Source: Dorea_A sp016295505 (lineage in GTDB: Bacteria > Bacillota > Clostridia > Lachnospirales > Lachnospiraceae). Taken from it: DNA of 64,000 nucleotides. The notes beneath the pieces were generated by a model. It was not told the origin of the DNA. It searched no databases and saw only the letters and a list, made by a program, of their open reading frames with translations. Positions 1 to 9,490 of the stretch are shown piece after piece. The DNA lies in contig NZ_JBDOHS010000003.1 of assembly GCF_039832105.1 (NCBI RefSeq), positions 186,001 through 250,000 on the forward strand, given 5' to 3'. Position 1 is the stretch's first letter; every line of letters begins with the position of its first letter. Both the position numbers and the translations under genes were made by a program.

Positions 1-535
1 TGTCTGTAAATGCACCGATGACGAGTCGGTCCGCATTCATGAAGTCATCCCAACATCTGCCCTCCCGCAGAAACTCCGGATTGTTGGCAAGCTCCACATC
101 TATTCCCGGCTCCAGCCCGCACCTGTTAACAAGCGGCCACACCTGATCCCTGAGCGTTCCCGGAGGAACGGTAGACTTCACGATCAGCGTCGTCCCGGAA
201 TGTTTCGGAAGCAGCGACAGCGTCTCTTCTATTGCCATTGTCAGATAAGTAAGGTCTGCACTTCCACTCTCACCAATCGGGGTTCCCACACAATAGAATA
301 CACACTCGCTTTTCTCTGCTGCACCCTTTTGTTCCCCCTGCATATGCAGATTCCGGTTCAGCGTCTTTTCCAGATACTCCTGCATTCCCGGCTCATAAAA
401 CGGAAGCTTCCCACTTTCAATCCGCTTTCTTCTGTCTTCATCTTTTTCAATTCCATACACCTGATGCCCTTTTGCGGCAAACCCTACCGCAGCGGTCAGA
501 CCTACGAAACCCATGCCGACAACTGTAATTACCAT
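1..535 (-). CDS. Nucleotide-sugar dehydrogenase (UDP-glucose/GDP-mannose dehydrogenase family), C-terminus beyond window
   Basis: About 178 N-terminal residues are visible; the rest lies left of base 1. The protein opens with the Rossmann motif VVGMGFVGLTAA, followed by YEPGM, the VGTPIGESG segment and IVKSTVPPGT, with NPEFLREG near the edge. These are typical of enzymes that oxidise the C6 hydroxyl of a UDP- or GDP-sugar to a uronate in two NAD-dependent steps. The catalytic cysteine lies beyond the window. I start at the second ATG because the GAGGAGG ribosome site is only 2 bases from the first ATG (541) but 7 bases from this one. The start overlaps the stop of the upstream epimerase gene (ATGGTAA), so the two are translationally coupled. 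The substrate cannot be fixed from this part. Confidence 0.9.
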   Translation of the reverse strand, partial: MVITVVGMGFVGLTAAVGFAAKGHQVYGIEKDEDRRKRIESGKLPFYEPGMQEYLEKTLNRNLHMQGEQKGAAEKSECVFYCVGTPIGESGSADLTYLTMAIEETLSLLPKHSGTTLIVKSTVPPGTLRDQVWPLVNRCGLEPGIDVELANNPEFLREGRCWDDFMNADRLVIGAFTD

Positions 536-1617
536 GCCCATTCCTCCTCAAGACACTCTCTGTATTCCGACAAAAAAGTCAGGAAGCGGTACACCCCTTC
601 CTCCGTCGAAAAGACCGGACGATACCCCAGCTTTTCCTGAGCATAAGACAGATCCGGGCAACGTCTCCTCGGATTGTCCGTCAGGAAATCCGGATCCTCT
701 GAAATCCTGAAATCTACGCTTCCATGATAGTCAAAAGATTCCCGACCAATCGCAGCACAAAGCTTCGCATATTCCAGAATCGTAAGTTCAGGAGAATCCA
801 TTCCTATGTTGAAGACATCAAATGCTCCCTGGGCGGCTGCTTTCAAAATCCATGTGATTGCATCCGATATATAACAAAAAGTTCTGGTCGGAGTTCCGTC
901 AGAATAGACCGGAATATCCTGATCCAGAATCACTGCCTTTACACAGTCGGTCGGAATTCTTCCATCATTCAGTTTCATTCCCGGGCCGAAGATATTGAAC
1001 GGCCTTAAGATTACACACGGAACCTGATATCTGCCTGCAAACACCTGACATAACGTCTCTGAATATCGCTTTGCCTCATCATAACAGGCTCTTGGCCCCA
1101 CACAACTGACTCTTCCCCACTGTTTTTCGCTGGTCGGAATCTGAGAATCATCCGGAGAACCATAGATCTCACTGCTTGAGAAATAGCAAAATGTCCGAAG
1201 GTTTTTATCCTTGTAATATTCCAGAAGATTTCGACATCCTTCGACATTGGCGTCCATAGTGAGAAGCGGATTCTCCCGGTATGCAACCGGAGATGCAAGC
1301 GAAGCCATGTGAAATACATGCGTTACTTCTTCTGCAGCTTCAATCTCCCCGAGATCCATCACAGCAATGTCCCTTTGATAAAACTCCAGTTTTCCTTCTT
1401 CTACCAGACGCCTCATCCAGTTTGGATAGCCAAGCCAGCAATTATCAATTCCAATAATTCTCCGGGCGTCAGCATACCGGATCAGATAATGCAGAAGCTC
1501 ATATCCGATGGATCCCGCACATCCCGTAATCAATATAACACTGTCCTTATAAAACTCTTTTTCCTTCGTATTCAGTGAACACCGTATGGTGTTCAGATCT
1601 TCTTCCAGTATTCTCAT
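529..1617 (-). CDS. NAD-dependent nucleotide-sugar epimerase/dehydratase
   Basis: A 362-residue extended short-chain dehydrogenase. The NAD-binding glycine motif reads ITGCAGSIGYE (near residue 28) and the catalytic pair appears as CYDEAKRYSE (YxxxK). FNIFGPGMKLNDGR and the later RTFCYISDAI match the UDP-glucuronate decarboxylase / dTDP-glucose 4,6-dehydratase branch, so it converts an activated sugar to a 4-keto, decarboxylated or epimerised product. A longer reading from 1710 would overlap the upstream gene by 90 bases; the ATG at 1617 has an AAGGA site about 10 bases upstream and begins 3 bases after the nucleotidyltransferase stop. It is the middle gene of a three-gene nucleotide-sugar operon. 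The exact product is not predictable here. Confidence 0.9.
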   Translation of the reverse strand: MRILEEDLNTIRCSLNTKEKEFYKDSVILITGCAGSIGYELLHYLIRYADARRIIGIDNCWLGYPNWMRRLVEEGKLEFYQRDIAVMDLGEIEAAEEVTHVFHMASLASPVAYRENPLLTMDANVEGCRNLLEYYKDKNLRTFCYFSSSEIYGSPDDSQIPTSEKQWGRVSCVGPRACYDEAKRYSETLCQVFAGRYQVPCVILRPFNIFGPGMKLNDGRIPTDCVKAVILDQDIPVYSDGTPTRTFCYISDAITWILKAAAQGAFDVFNIGMDSPELTILEYAKLCAAIGRESFDYHGSVDFRISEDPDFLTDNPRRRCPDLSYAQEKLGYRPVFSTEEGVYRFLTFLSEYRECLEEEWAW

Positions 1618-1619
1618 AT

Positions 1620-2384
1620 CTATCTGTCCTTCTTCTGATTGATCCAGGGCGCATTTCCCTTCTCCCACAACGCGCACAAATATTTTTTCTCCTGCAGGGT
1701 ATCCATACACTGCCAGAAGCCATCATGGTAGTATGCCATCAACTTCCCGGTCTCCGACAGCGGCACCAGCACATCCCTTTCCAGTTGTTCCATCTGATCT
1801 GTCAGGAACCCGAAAATCTCCGGTTCCATGACCATAAACCCACCATTGATCACCGGTGAATCCTTTCGCTCCTTCTCTCGCAAAGCATTGACCCGTCCGT
1901 CCTTTGCAATCTCAAGTATCCCGAACCGGGGTTCCGGCCGTACTGCCGTCAGAGTCACCATGCCACAGCGCTGCCTGTGAAACCTGATCACATCTTCCAT
2001 CTCTACAGAACACAGACCATCGCAGTAAGTCAGCAGGAACGTCTCATGCTCCAGATAAGGCTCTGCCATACGCAGCCTGGCTGCACTTCCTGTGTCCTCC
2101 CCCGTATCCAGTATACGAACCCGGGCATACGGCAGATCCACGGTCATACATGCACCTTCCGACTTACAGGACACTACTTCCTGTCTGCTTCTGAAATATT
2201 CTGATATCATCTCACTCTTATAGCCGGTCAGAATCAGAAAATCCCGATATCCCTGGCTCTGAAAACCTTCCATGATATGTTCTATGATCGTTTTTTCTCC
2301 GACTTTCGTTAATGCCTTCGGACGAAACTGCGTCTCCTCAAGAAGGCGCGTCCCTTTTCCACCTGCCAGTATCACTGTCAGCAT
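1620..2384 (-). CDS. Sugar-1-phosphate nucleotidyltransferase (RfbF/RfbA-like)
   Basis: A 254-residue nucleotidyltransferase. It begins with the signature MLTVILAGGKGTRL, followed by RPKALTKVG, the classic sugar-phosphate nucleotidylyltransferase motif, and has a YCDGLCSVEME metal-site region near residue 118. It should join an NTP to a sugar-1-phosphate, feeding the epimerase and dehydrogenase downstream. The overall pattern (ETQFRPKALTKVGEKTIIEHIM, GYRDFLILTGYKSEMI split by a few residues) is closest to glucose-1-phosphate cytidylyltransferases, but the nucleotide is an inference. The start has AAGGAG upstream. It is the first visible gene of the operon and is separated from the RyR-domain gene by a strong terminator. 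Confidence 0.9.
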   Translation of the reverse strand: MLTVILAGGKGTRLLEETQFRPKALTKVGEKTIIEHIMEGFQSQGYRDFLILTGYKSEMISEYFRSRQEVVSCKSEGACMTVDLPYARVRILDTGEDTGSAARLRMAEPYLEHETFLLTYCDGLCSVEMEDVIRFHRQRCGMVTLTAVRPEPRFGILEIAKDGRVNALREKERKDSPVINGGFMVMEPEIFGFLTDQMEQLERDVLVPLSETGKLMAYYHDGFWQCMDTLQEKKYLCALWEKGNAPWINQKKDR

Positions 2385-2484
2385 ACCCTCATACTCCTTT
2401 TTCCGTCATCCTTCGAAACACACTTACGCAAATTATATCCTTCATTGTCATGCTTTGCAACAAAGTAGAAACTAACCAAAAAGC

Positions 2485-2508
2485 GCCGCCGGGATCTCTC
2501 CCGGCGGC
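2485..2508 (-). terminator. Intrinsic terminator after the RyR-domain gene
   Basis: A perfect 10-bp stem (GCCGCCGGGA / TCCCGGCGGC) with a TCTC loop, followed on the minus strand by a short T run (CTTTTTGG). It lies 8 bases past the stop codon of the RyR-domain gene and separates the TIR/RyR pair from the nucleotide-sugar operon. Confidence 0.9.
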
Positions 2509-2515
2509 ACCTTAC

Positions 2516-4798
2516 TCATGCTCTGTAATTTTTAAGATATCTATGTACTTCTTCCTGATATTTCTCCTCTTTTTCTGTCCGAATAATTCCATAACAGCAC
2601 CTTTGAATCTCTTCCGCAAGATTCCTTCTCTCTTCAGAAGTAATCACATCTTTTTCCTCTTCATATATCTTCCCATAATAGTGAAGCAGGTCTGTCAGAC
2701 GACAGATCACATACTCTCCTTCCATCGCCAGTGTTCCGAAGATACGGATTCCCTGTGGGCCGCACCATGCTCCTCCTACTATTTCTCCCATATGATCAAC
2801 CAGCTCAACATCTGACTGCACGTAATCCGGGTAATAAGATCCTGTTCCCTTCTCCTCATTTACTGCAACGATCATATCATCTACTTCCTGAAGCGTTGCA
2901 GTTCCCGGGTCTTCACTCACAATCGGTACAAGCGCCGGGTGCATCTTCATCAGATAATTCTGATTCTTGAACTCTTCACAGTATCCTTCATAACATGCCC
3001 GGATATCCTCCAGCGAGGAGCCGCCTCTGGTCGACAGATGCCACCCCTCTGTCCGGACATATGCCATCCATCTCTCATGCTCCAGATTATAGAAAACGGC
3101 GCGTTTTTCCGCTGTTTCTTTGGAAAAATTCACAGGCCGGATACAATCCGTGTACAGCTTCCTCTCTTTCCGGCCCTTCGGCACCCGCAGGACTCCATAT
3201 CCCATTTCCCATAACTTGCTGTTGATATGCATTCCATTCGCGATGCTTGATCTGCGGTTACACTGCTTCTGGTAAAAGTTCTGAACCGCATATCTGCGCT
3301 CCTCCTCGCCGGAATCTCCCGTCAGCCGGAAGTAGTGAGACTGTACTCCAAGGCCCAGATATTCGGATACAAATGCCGCATCCGAACAGCTTCCGTAATA
3401 CATGCCGCTACTTCCAAACGGAACAATATCGTAATACATCCGTGTTTTATTTCTCGTATTTTCACACAGCTCCCATACTGCAGCTCTTTTTCTTCTGCTT
3501 CGTATATGGGCACAGATAAATGGCTGATTCTGCGGGCGTGACGAATAAAAATATCTTCTCATCCACACAGCAGCCCTGATAGAATCTTCATCGTCTCCAA
3601 GTGCCGAGACACAATAACTGATGTTCTCCAGCGTATCCAGATACGATCTGATCCTGCTGCTGAAAATATTCCCTTTGTGAATGTGAATCTTATAGCCTGC
3701 TGCCTCTGAAAATAACTCCGGGCATTCTTCTTCCAATTTTTTCCGAATCAGATTGCCCTTGAGATCAATCAGATGAATCTCAAGATTATACGCTTCCATC
3801 TGACCACACCATACCGCCGCTTTTAAGAATTCCGTCCCTGCCTTTCCTCCGCCTATAATCAGAAGCGAGAGCGTCTCCTTTGCTCCATTGTCACGATGCG
3901 GATGCAGATTCGTATACAGCGGATGCTGATAAAGATGTTCATACACAGCATCTCTGACTTCATCCACCAGAACCACCCGCAGCTCCTGCTTTTCTTTTGC
4001 ATCCAGCAGGATCTCCGCTTCTGCGCTCGTCGCATAACAGTGAATCTCCACATTTCTCTGATTCAGTCTTGCAGGCGTATACCAGGCGGAAGCGCCCGTC
4101 ATGTTATCCACCATCTGCAGCGTATGTTCCACATTCTCATCTTCGTTATCCGAGATCAGGAAATATGTAATAAAACGCGCCTGATTCCTGAGTCTGAGAT
4201 GCGTGATCTCTTCCGGAAGAAGAATGGCATTCAACTCCCTTGCACTCTCTTCCAGATCCATATTCAGACTGTCCTTCTTATTGGAACAGCAAAATACGAT
4301 CTCTACCTTTTGTCCCTCTTTTTTCGCATAATGCCACATATCCGATGCAATCTCAAGAGAATGCGTATTCAGTTCAGAAAATACGAACAGGTTCCTTCTG
4401 CTCTTCATTCGCAGGCGAAGCCGTTCAAAGGAGTTGGAAAAATACTGCAGAACGACAGTCAGTGTAAAGACCGGTGCCAGAAGATACAGGCTACATACCA
4501 GAACTTTGTATGGCACCAACAGATTTCCCAACATCTGTGCCGGAAGCTCCCCTGCAATATCCACCACTCCCGTGTCGACCACAAACATGCGGATACTGTG
4601 GGAGATACTCATCGCAAGTGCAAATCCCGCATGCTCTCCTCTTAGCATGACCGGAAAACACGTCACAACCGAAGCCAGAAACACACCTGCTCCAAGATAC
4701 TTTACCTGATTTTCTCCACGATTTCGACCGACCAGATATGTCACAGCTCCTACTGCCACCAGCATCAGCGCCAGTCCGAAACAAACTCTCCATATCAT
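2516..4798 (-). CDS. Membrane protein with two Rossmann/RCK-like domains and a C-terminal RyR domain
   Basis: A 760-residue protein. Seen: hydrophobic segments at about 1-23, 33-52 and 97-120; a first nucleotide-binding-like fold from about 134 (RRNLFVFSELNTHSLEIA); a second from about 310 with SLLIIGGGKAGTEFLKAA (TrkA-N/RCK-like glycine motif); and a C-terminal block NLEHERWMAYVRTEGW (about 571-586) that matches the RyR domain named after ryanodine receptors. The layout (membrane segments plus paired Rossmann folds) resembles CASTOR/POLLUX channels, but I see no clear pore motif. Inference: a membrane sensor or gate that binds a nucleotide ligand through RCK and RyR. It starts 15 bases after the stop of the TIR/propeller gene with an AGGAGG site, so the two are co-transcribed and probably form a signal-maker/receptor pair. 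Confidence 0.8.
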   Translation of the reverse strand: MIWRVCFGLALMLVAVGAVTYLVGRNRGENQVKYLGAGVFLASVVTCFPVMLRGEHAGFALAMSISHSIRMFVVDTGVVDIAGELPAQMLGNLLVPYKVLVCSLYLLAPVFTLTVVLQYFSNSFERLRLRMKSRRNLFVFSELNTHSLEIASDMWHYAKKEGQKVEIVFCCSNKKDSLNMDLEESARELNAILLPEEITHLRLRNQARFITYFLISDNEDENVEHTLQMVDNMTGASAWYTPARLNQRNVEIHCYATSAEAEILLDAKEKQELRVVLVDEVRDAVYEHLYQHPLYTNLHPHRDNGAKETLSLLIIGGGKAGTEFLKAAVWCGQMEAYNLEIHLIDLKGNLIRKKLEEECPELFSEAAGYKIHIHKGNIFSSRIRSYLDTLENISYCVSALGDDEDSIRAAVWMRRYFYSSRPQNQPFICAHIRSRRKRAAVWELCENTRNKTRMYYDIVPFGSSGMYYGSCSDAAFVSEYLGLGVQSHYFRLTGDSGEEERRYAVQNFYQKQCNRRSSIANGMHINSKLWEMGYGVLRVPKGRKERKLYTDCIRPVNFSKETAEKRAVFYNLEHERWMAYVRTEGWHLSTRGGSSLEDIRACYEGYCEEFKNQNYLMKMHPALVPIVSEDPGTATLQEVDDMIVAVNEEKGTGSYYPDYVQSDVELVDHMGEIVGGAWCGPQGIRIFGTLAMEGEYVICRLTDLLHYYGKIYEEEKDVITSEERRNLAEEIQRCCYGIIRTEKEEKYQEEVHRYLKNYRA

Positions 4799-4813
4799 CT
4801 GTACATCCTCCTG

Positions 4814-7800
4814 TTACTCGGATATAAAATACTGCCTTTTCTCAGCATCACTTAATGTATCTCCGTCCAGCACCTGTTCCGCACGTGCCCTCAGTTCCCG
4901 GTAACTGTAGAACGGGCTGTAGGAACCTCCCGCGTTCTTTACAAATATTTCTCCTGCTTCAAAACTTGCACATCCATACGGGACATCCGCATAATGGTAG
5001 AAGCGTCCCTCATCATCCACATAGTACAGGCTGATCTGAGAAGTTAAAAAATAATCGTCACTGATCATATAGCCGTCAAATGTAATTCCGAAATAATGCT
5101 CATTTCCATCCACATAGATGTCATTTCCCCAGTTCCTCTGGTTATCCGTGTTCTGCATCCGGACTTCTCCGGTATCAACGTCCCACAGCGTCAGATACTG
5201 ATCATCTCCACAGACCACCAGATATCTGTCATGATTCATATATTCAAAATCAATCTTATCAAAATACCCTACCGGAATCGACTGTGTGCGTATTCCTTTC
5301 TCCAGATCATAGATATCAACATTCCCTTCTCTGGAATAGACTGCAAGCGTAGAGCTTTCCTGTCCAAGTGTAACATCCTCGTCTGAAACAGGAATGGTCT
5401 CTTCTCCTTCGATGCTCTGCCACGACTCTTCTTCCACATTCCAAACCTTCAGCCAGTATTCTTCCTGCTCCATATCCTCCATTACCAGTATCAAGTACCT
5501 GTCGTCTGTCGTAATCTGTACATCCTGTATATATTCCTCTACAGTAATCGCCCGTTCATCATCCGGAACAGTAATTCCATCCGCTGTAACCTCTGTAATC
5601 ACAAACGCTTCCCGCGCATACAGAGCCATCTGATCCACCGTATGAAAGCTTCGGCTATTCCATTCCTGCCATCCTGTATCTGCCAGTTTCTCCTGATCGA
5701 CGAGTGTTCTGCCGGTATTCAGATCCACAATGTTCAGAGAAATCTCTCTTCCATCATATTTTTCAAACAATATACATGGCACTCCCTCAATATTTTGTGC
5801 CCGCAGATTATCGATCCAGGAATCTTCCTCCTGGCAGACATATTCATATATCATTTCAGAAGTTCCCGGTTCATAGATACGCAGTCCCGAATAATCTATA
5901 TCCCCGCACGCATCATAGAAAACACAACGATATACCCTGGTATCCCCGGAGCCTTCCGGAACAGAGAGATATTCTACTTTATTGATCTCTTTTTCCATAG
6001 ACAGCGGCTCCATCTGCTCATCCCGGATGGTTCTCAAAAACACCACATTTCTGCTGTCTTCCACAAGCAGGATCACACACTCCTTACTCTGACTGTATAA
6101 CATACATATCGTCTCTGAAGAAATGTCTCCTACTCCATAATCAGTCGTTGTATTATCCATCAGCGCAAGATAGATCCGACCATCCGAAAGCCCGATCAGG
6201 TAACGGTTTTCATCGTATTTTTCTACTCCCACGATATCTTCAGGATAGCTCTTCTCCCAAAGGATCTCTCCACTTTCCGGCCGAATCAGGATCAGACGGT
6301 CTTTCAACGACACCGCAAGAACCTTCTGCACCTCTCCATCAACTTCCATATCCGTCGCCACCATTGTACACGGTTTGGAATAGGCACGAATATTGTAACT
6401 TTCCGATGTCCAGAGACACTGACCGGATTTTGCATCATACACAGCGATACGGTAACTCCATTCCGGATCATCTACAATCTGCTCCTTACCATTGACATAC
6501 TGGTAATGCACCGCTGCGATCCGTTCATTGTTGATCCATACCATAGCTGCCGTTTCAACAGATGACAACATCCGGACACTTCCATCTTCCAGCGAAAGCA
6601 GGAACAGTCCTTTTTCCGGCAGTTTTGAATAATCCGTAGAAACACCGATTGCCAGCATCGTTCCGTCGTCACTGAAGGAAAGCGCATTTGATGAATAGCA
6701 GCCATATGTTTCTTCCTCTGTATAATTCACCTTTTGCAGACAGCTTCCGCTCTCCAGATCATACACCCAGACTGTCTCTCCGTTGCTCAGCGCGATGCAG
6801 GAATCATCAACCGTGCACAGAAAAGATCCTGCGTAAAAGGCAGCTCCATCTTTCTCCCGAATCACCTTTTCCACACATTTTTCCTGCCAGTTCACACAGC
6901 GGATCTCATGCTTCGATACCAGAACCGCCTCTTTCTCGGACATCGGTGCAAACCATACAAACTCGCCGTCGTCGTAATCTTCCAGGTCTTCCGGACGTAT
7001 CTTCCAGATACAGTCTCCCGATTCCATATCCAGAATATATGCATTTCCCATCTGATCCAGGCAGAAATATGCGGTTCCTTCCGGACTCAGCATCTGAGAT
7101 TTGTCACGCATCAGATTCACCGTCTGTCCTTCCATCTCATAAGATTTATCTGCTTTAAAATCTATCATAAGGGTATTATTATAGGAATACAGAGCATTAT
7201 TTAGTGCATACATCTGCTCCGGTACCACCGGCTCTTCGGCATCCTCATCCTCCGGCACTATGGCAAGCGCCGTCTTCAAAGCTCCCGTCCTGTCTCCGGT
7301 ATCCAGAAGCTCTCCCGAGATCCCCGCCAGATATCTTGCCTGGTTACGCCTTGCCTCCTGATACTGTTCATCCGTAACTGCCGCCTGATGAAATGCGTAG
7401 ATGGTAAATAAGATTGCCAGTACTGCAATTCCTCCTACTGCCGCAAGAATTCTTCGAAACACATAGTCCCGGTGCCGCTGCCTTAAAGTATCATATGTAC
7501 AGGAAAGCATCGGCGCAAGGATCCGCAGGAATTCTTCTTTTAACTTCTTTTCTGTCTCCTTCCTGTCTTTCCCTCTGACATCTGCGGCCATCGGCTCAAT
7601 CTTTTTTCGCGCAACTTCCTCTGTTCCGTCCATCCGAAGGATCCGCTCCTCTTCATAACAGAGAATCTCCGGAAATGCCTCTTCCGGCTCCCCCTCCACC
7701 AGAAGCGTCAGCACCTTCTCTTTTCCATGGGTCAGAAGAAATGTCTCGATCTCTCTCTGCACCCATTCAGATCGCAGAGAACGCGGAGAACAGATCACGA

Positions 7801-8575
7801 TCAGATACTCGGAATGCTCCAGTGCTTCGCAGATATTGGAAGCAAGATTCGAAGACAGAGGCAGTTCTTCTCTGTCCCGGAACACTCTTTCAATCTTCTT
7901 TTTTCCGGACAATTCCTGTATCTTCTTTGGCACACGGTAACGCTCCAGCATCGAATGCAGCTTCTTTGCCACAAAAGCATCCGGTTCACTGTGACTGTAG
8001 CTGATGAATGCATCATAAGTAACCGCTGCTTTTTCCGGAATCACTTCATATGTTTTTTCAAATTCTTCCCTGTCCACAAAGTTAAACTCTGCATCACAGA
8101 TATTTCCTTCCGAATCCCGCTCTGTCTCATAAAACACCAGCACAGCATCCCTGGCCGCAGACAGCTTCGTCCCCCAAAGCGGTGCCTGAAAAAAGCATTC
8201 CGGATGTCCCGGCTCCAAAGTCAGTCCCTTTTCTTCCATTAGAAATGTGATTTCCGGACATATCTCATCCTCCGCCGTCCAGATCATAAGATCTTCCGGC
8301 AGTTGTTCATATGTTTCTTCTTTCAAATGCCTGTGATGTTTTTCAAAATATTCTGCACGGTTCGGGTATGGCGTTCCAGAAGAATCGATCTTAATATAAT
8401 CTCCAGGATAAGCGATCTCTCCCTCTCCGCTTTTTGCTTCCTGTGAAAATACCTCAAAGCTTCCGTCTTTCTTCTTTCTGATTCTGCCTTCCGCCATCAG
8501 TTTCTCTATCTCTTCGCTCTTTTCACCAAGTCTGAATGCCCGGATCACCAGAGCCTTTTTCCTTGCTTTCTTCAT
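4814..8575 (-). CDS. TIR-domain membrane protein with C-terminal beta-propeller
   Basis: A 1253-residue protein in four parts. Residues 1-180 are a charged N-terminal region I cannot assign. Residues 186-300 are a TIR domain: TYDAFISYSH, RDREELPLSSNLASNI, and CSPRSLRSEWVQREIETFL; the glutamate of WVQRE (E275) sits where TIR NADases carry their catalytic Glu. A single membrane segment lies at about 374-396. The remaining 850 residues show repeated short blade-like units ending in W or V/L-rich strands (for example CIWKIRPEDL, YDLEKGIRTQSIP, LWDVDTGEVRM), i.e. a WD40/PQQ-like propeller. Inference: an NAD-consuming or scaffold TIR on one face of the membrane with a propeller sensor on the other. 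The start has GAGGAGG upstream. Confidence 0.85.
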   Translation of the reverse strand: MKKARKKALVIRAFRLGEKSEEIEKLMAEGRIRKKKDGSFEVFSQEAKSGEGEIAYPGDYIKIDSSGTPYPNRAEYFEKHHRHLKEETYEQLPEDLMIWTAEDEICPEITFLMEEKGLTLEPGHPECFFQAPLWGTKLSAARDAVLVFYETERDSEGNICDAEFNFVDREEFEKTYEVIPEKAAVTYDAFISYSHSEPDAFVAKKLHSMLERYRVPKKIQELSGKKKIERVFRDREELPLSSNLASNICEALEHSEYLIVICSPRSLRSEWVQREIETFLLTHGKEKVLTLLVEGEPEEAFPEILCYEEERILRMDGTEEVARKKIEPMAADVRGKDRKETEKKLKEEFLRILAPMLSCTYDTLRQRHRDYVFRRILAAVGGIAVLAILFTIYAFHQAAVTDEQYQEARRNQARYLAGISGELLDTGDRTGALKTALAIVPEDEDAEEPVVPEQMYALNNALYSYNNTLMIDFKADKSYEMEGQTVNLMRDKSQMLSPEGTAYFCLDQMGNAYILDMESGDCIWKIRPEDLEDYDDGEFVWFAPMSEKEAVLVSKHEIRCVNWQEKCVEKVIREKDGAAFYAGSFLCTVDDSCIALSNGETVWVYDLESGSCLQKVNYTEEETYGCYSSNALSFSDDGTMLAIGVSTDYSKLPEKGLFLLSLEDGSVRMLSSVETAAMVWINNERIAAVHYQYVNGKEQIVDDPEWSYRIAVYDAKSGQCLWTSESYNIRAYSKPCTMVATDMEVDGEVQKVLAVSLKDRLILIRPESGEILWEKSYPEDIVGVEKYDENRYLIGLSDGRIYLALMDNTTTDYGVGDISSETICMLYSQSKECVILLVEDSRNVVFLRTIRDEQMEPLSMEKEINKVEYLSVPEGSGDTRVYRCVFYDACGDIDYSGLRIYEPGTSEMIYEYVCQEEDSWIDNLRAQNIEGVPCILFEKYDGREISLNIVDLNTGRTLVDQEKLADTGWQEWNSRSFHTVDQMALYAREAFVITEVTADGITVPDDERAITVEEYIQDVQITTDDRYLILVMEDMEQEEYWLKVWNVEEESWQSIEGEETIPVSDEDVTLGQESSTLAVYSREGNVDIYDLEKGIRTQSIPVGYFDKIDFEYMNHDRYLVVCGDDQYLTLWDVDTGEVRMQNTDNQRNWGNDIYVDGNEHYFGITFDGYMISDDYFLTSQISLYYVDDEGRFYHYADVPYGCASFEAGEIFVKNAGGSYSPFYSYRELRARAEQVLDGDTLSDAEKRQYFISE

Positions 8576-8602
8576 AGCACCCTCCTCAGATTTTCTGTTT
8601 CC

Positions 8603-8608
8603 AGTATA
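8603..8608 (-). promoter_or_regulatory. Putative extended -10 promoter for the TIR/propeller-RyR operon
   Basis: On the minus strand the bases read TGGTATACT, an extended -10 element (TGnTATACT), about 28 bases upstream of the ATG of the TIR/propeller gene. No good -35 box is visible, which is normal for extended -10 promoters. Only a sequence match. Confidence 0.45.
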
Positions 8609-8659
8609 CCATGTTGCTCATGCTCTTACCAGCAGAAAACCCAAGCCTTTTCTTTCATC

Positions 8660-8689
8660 TTGATAATGAATCTTTTTTCCTTTTATAGT
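8660..8689 (+). promoter_or_regulatory. Putative promoter of the methyltransferase-TIR-toroid-TrpF operon
   Basis: TTGATA (8660-8665) and TATAGT (8684-8689) are 18 bases apart; TATAAT at 8689-8694 is an alternative -10. This is the only promoter-like pair in the 165-base divergent gap between the TIR/propeller gene and the plus-strand operon. Confidence 0.35.
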
Positions 8690-8741
8690 ATAATATGATT
8701 AATTATGATAACGGTCGTATATTGACCAGGAGGTGTTTCGA

Positions 8742-9479
8742 TTGGGAAATTTATATGATAATCCTGTCTTTTTTCAAAATTATCTGGATCTTAGAAATGA
8801 TGAGGAAAATTACAACGATCTGTTCGAGCAGCCGCATATGATGGATATGCTCCCGGATGTATCCGGAAAACGCATTCTGGAACTGGGCTGCGGATATGGC
8901 GCAACCAGCATCAAATTCATCCAGGCGGGTGCCAGATCCGTATATGCTTTTGATATCTCCGAAAAGATGATTCATAAAGCAATCACCGAGAATCAACGGG
9001 ATCGCATTGAATATCACTGTATGAATATGGATGATCTTCATCTTCTGGATCAGACCTGGGATATTGCGTTCAGTTCTCTTGCATTTCACTATATCCAGGA
9101 TCTCGACCTGCTGTTCACCAATATTTACCGTGTTCTGAACCCGAAGGGTACGCTTCTGTTTTCCATGGAACACCCAATTGTTACTGCAGCCATAAAGGAA
9201 TGTGTATGTGAATTTGATGCCAATCGGGAACCTGTGTACTATAAGCTGGATCATTATGCAGATACCGGACGAAGAGAAGTCCTCTGGCTGGACACTACGG
9301 TAATCAAGTATCACCGTACGGTTTCAGATATCATAAACAGTCTGATTCGTGCCGGTTTTCTCATCGACGAGATCAGAGAGCCTCTCCCTGATCCAAAACT
9401 TCTGCAACAGATTCCGAGAATGCACCAGGAGATCCATCGTCCAAGCTATCTGATGTGCCGATGCCACAAGGCCGGATAA
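8742..9479 (+). CDS. Class I SAM-dependent methyltransferase
   Basis: A 245-residue methyltransferase. The SAM-binding motif I is ILELGCGYGATSIKF (near residue 46), followed by VYAFDISEKMI and motif-IV-like IAFSSLAFHYI, then a Ubi/COQ5-type NPKGTLLFSMEHP. The target is unknown; this subgroup often modifies small molecules. I choose the TTG at 8742 because the AGGAGG at 8728-8733 lies 8 bases upstream; a GTG at 8733 overlaps that ribosome site. It leads a plus-strand operon whose next gene, a TIR protein, begins 11 bases after its stop. A housekeeping role is possible, but the tight spacing argues for function with the TIR module. Confidence 0.88.
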   Translation: MGNLYDNPVFFQNYLDLRNDEENYNDLFEQPHMMDMLPDVSGKRILELGCGYGATSIKFIQAGARSVYAFDISEKMIHKAITENQRDRIEYHCMNMDDLHLLDQTWDIAFSSLAFHYIQDLDLLFTNIYRVLNPKGTLLFSMEHPIVTAAIKECVCEFDANREPVYYKLDHYADTGRREVLWLDTTVIKYHRTVSDIINSLIRAGFLIDEIREPLPDPKLLQQIPRMHQEIHRPSYLMCRCHKAG

Positions 9480-9490
9480 AAGGAAACATT

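Noticed and set aside
8733..8735. GTG as start of the methyltransferase
   Set aside because: It overlaps the AGGAGG ribosome site; the TTG at 8742 has correct spacing.
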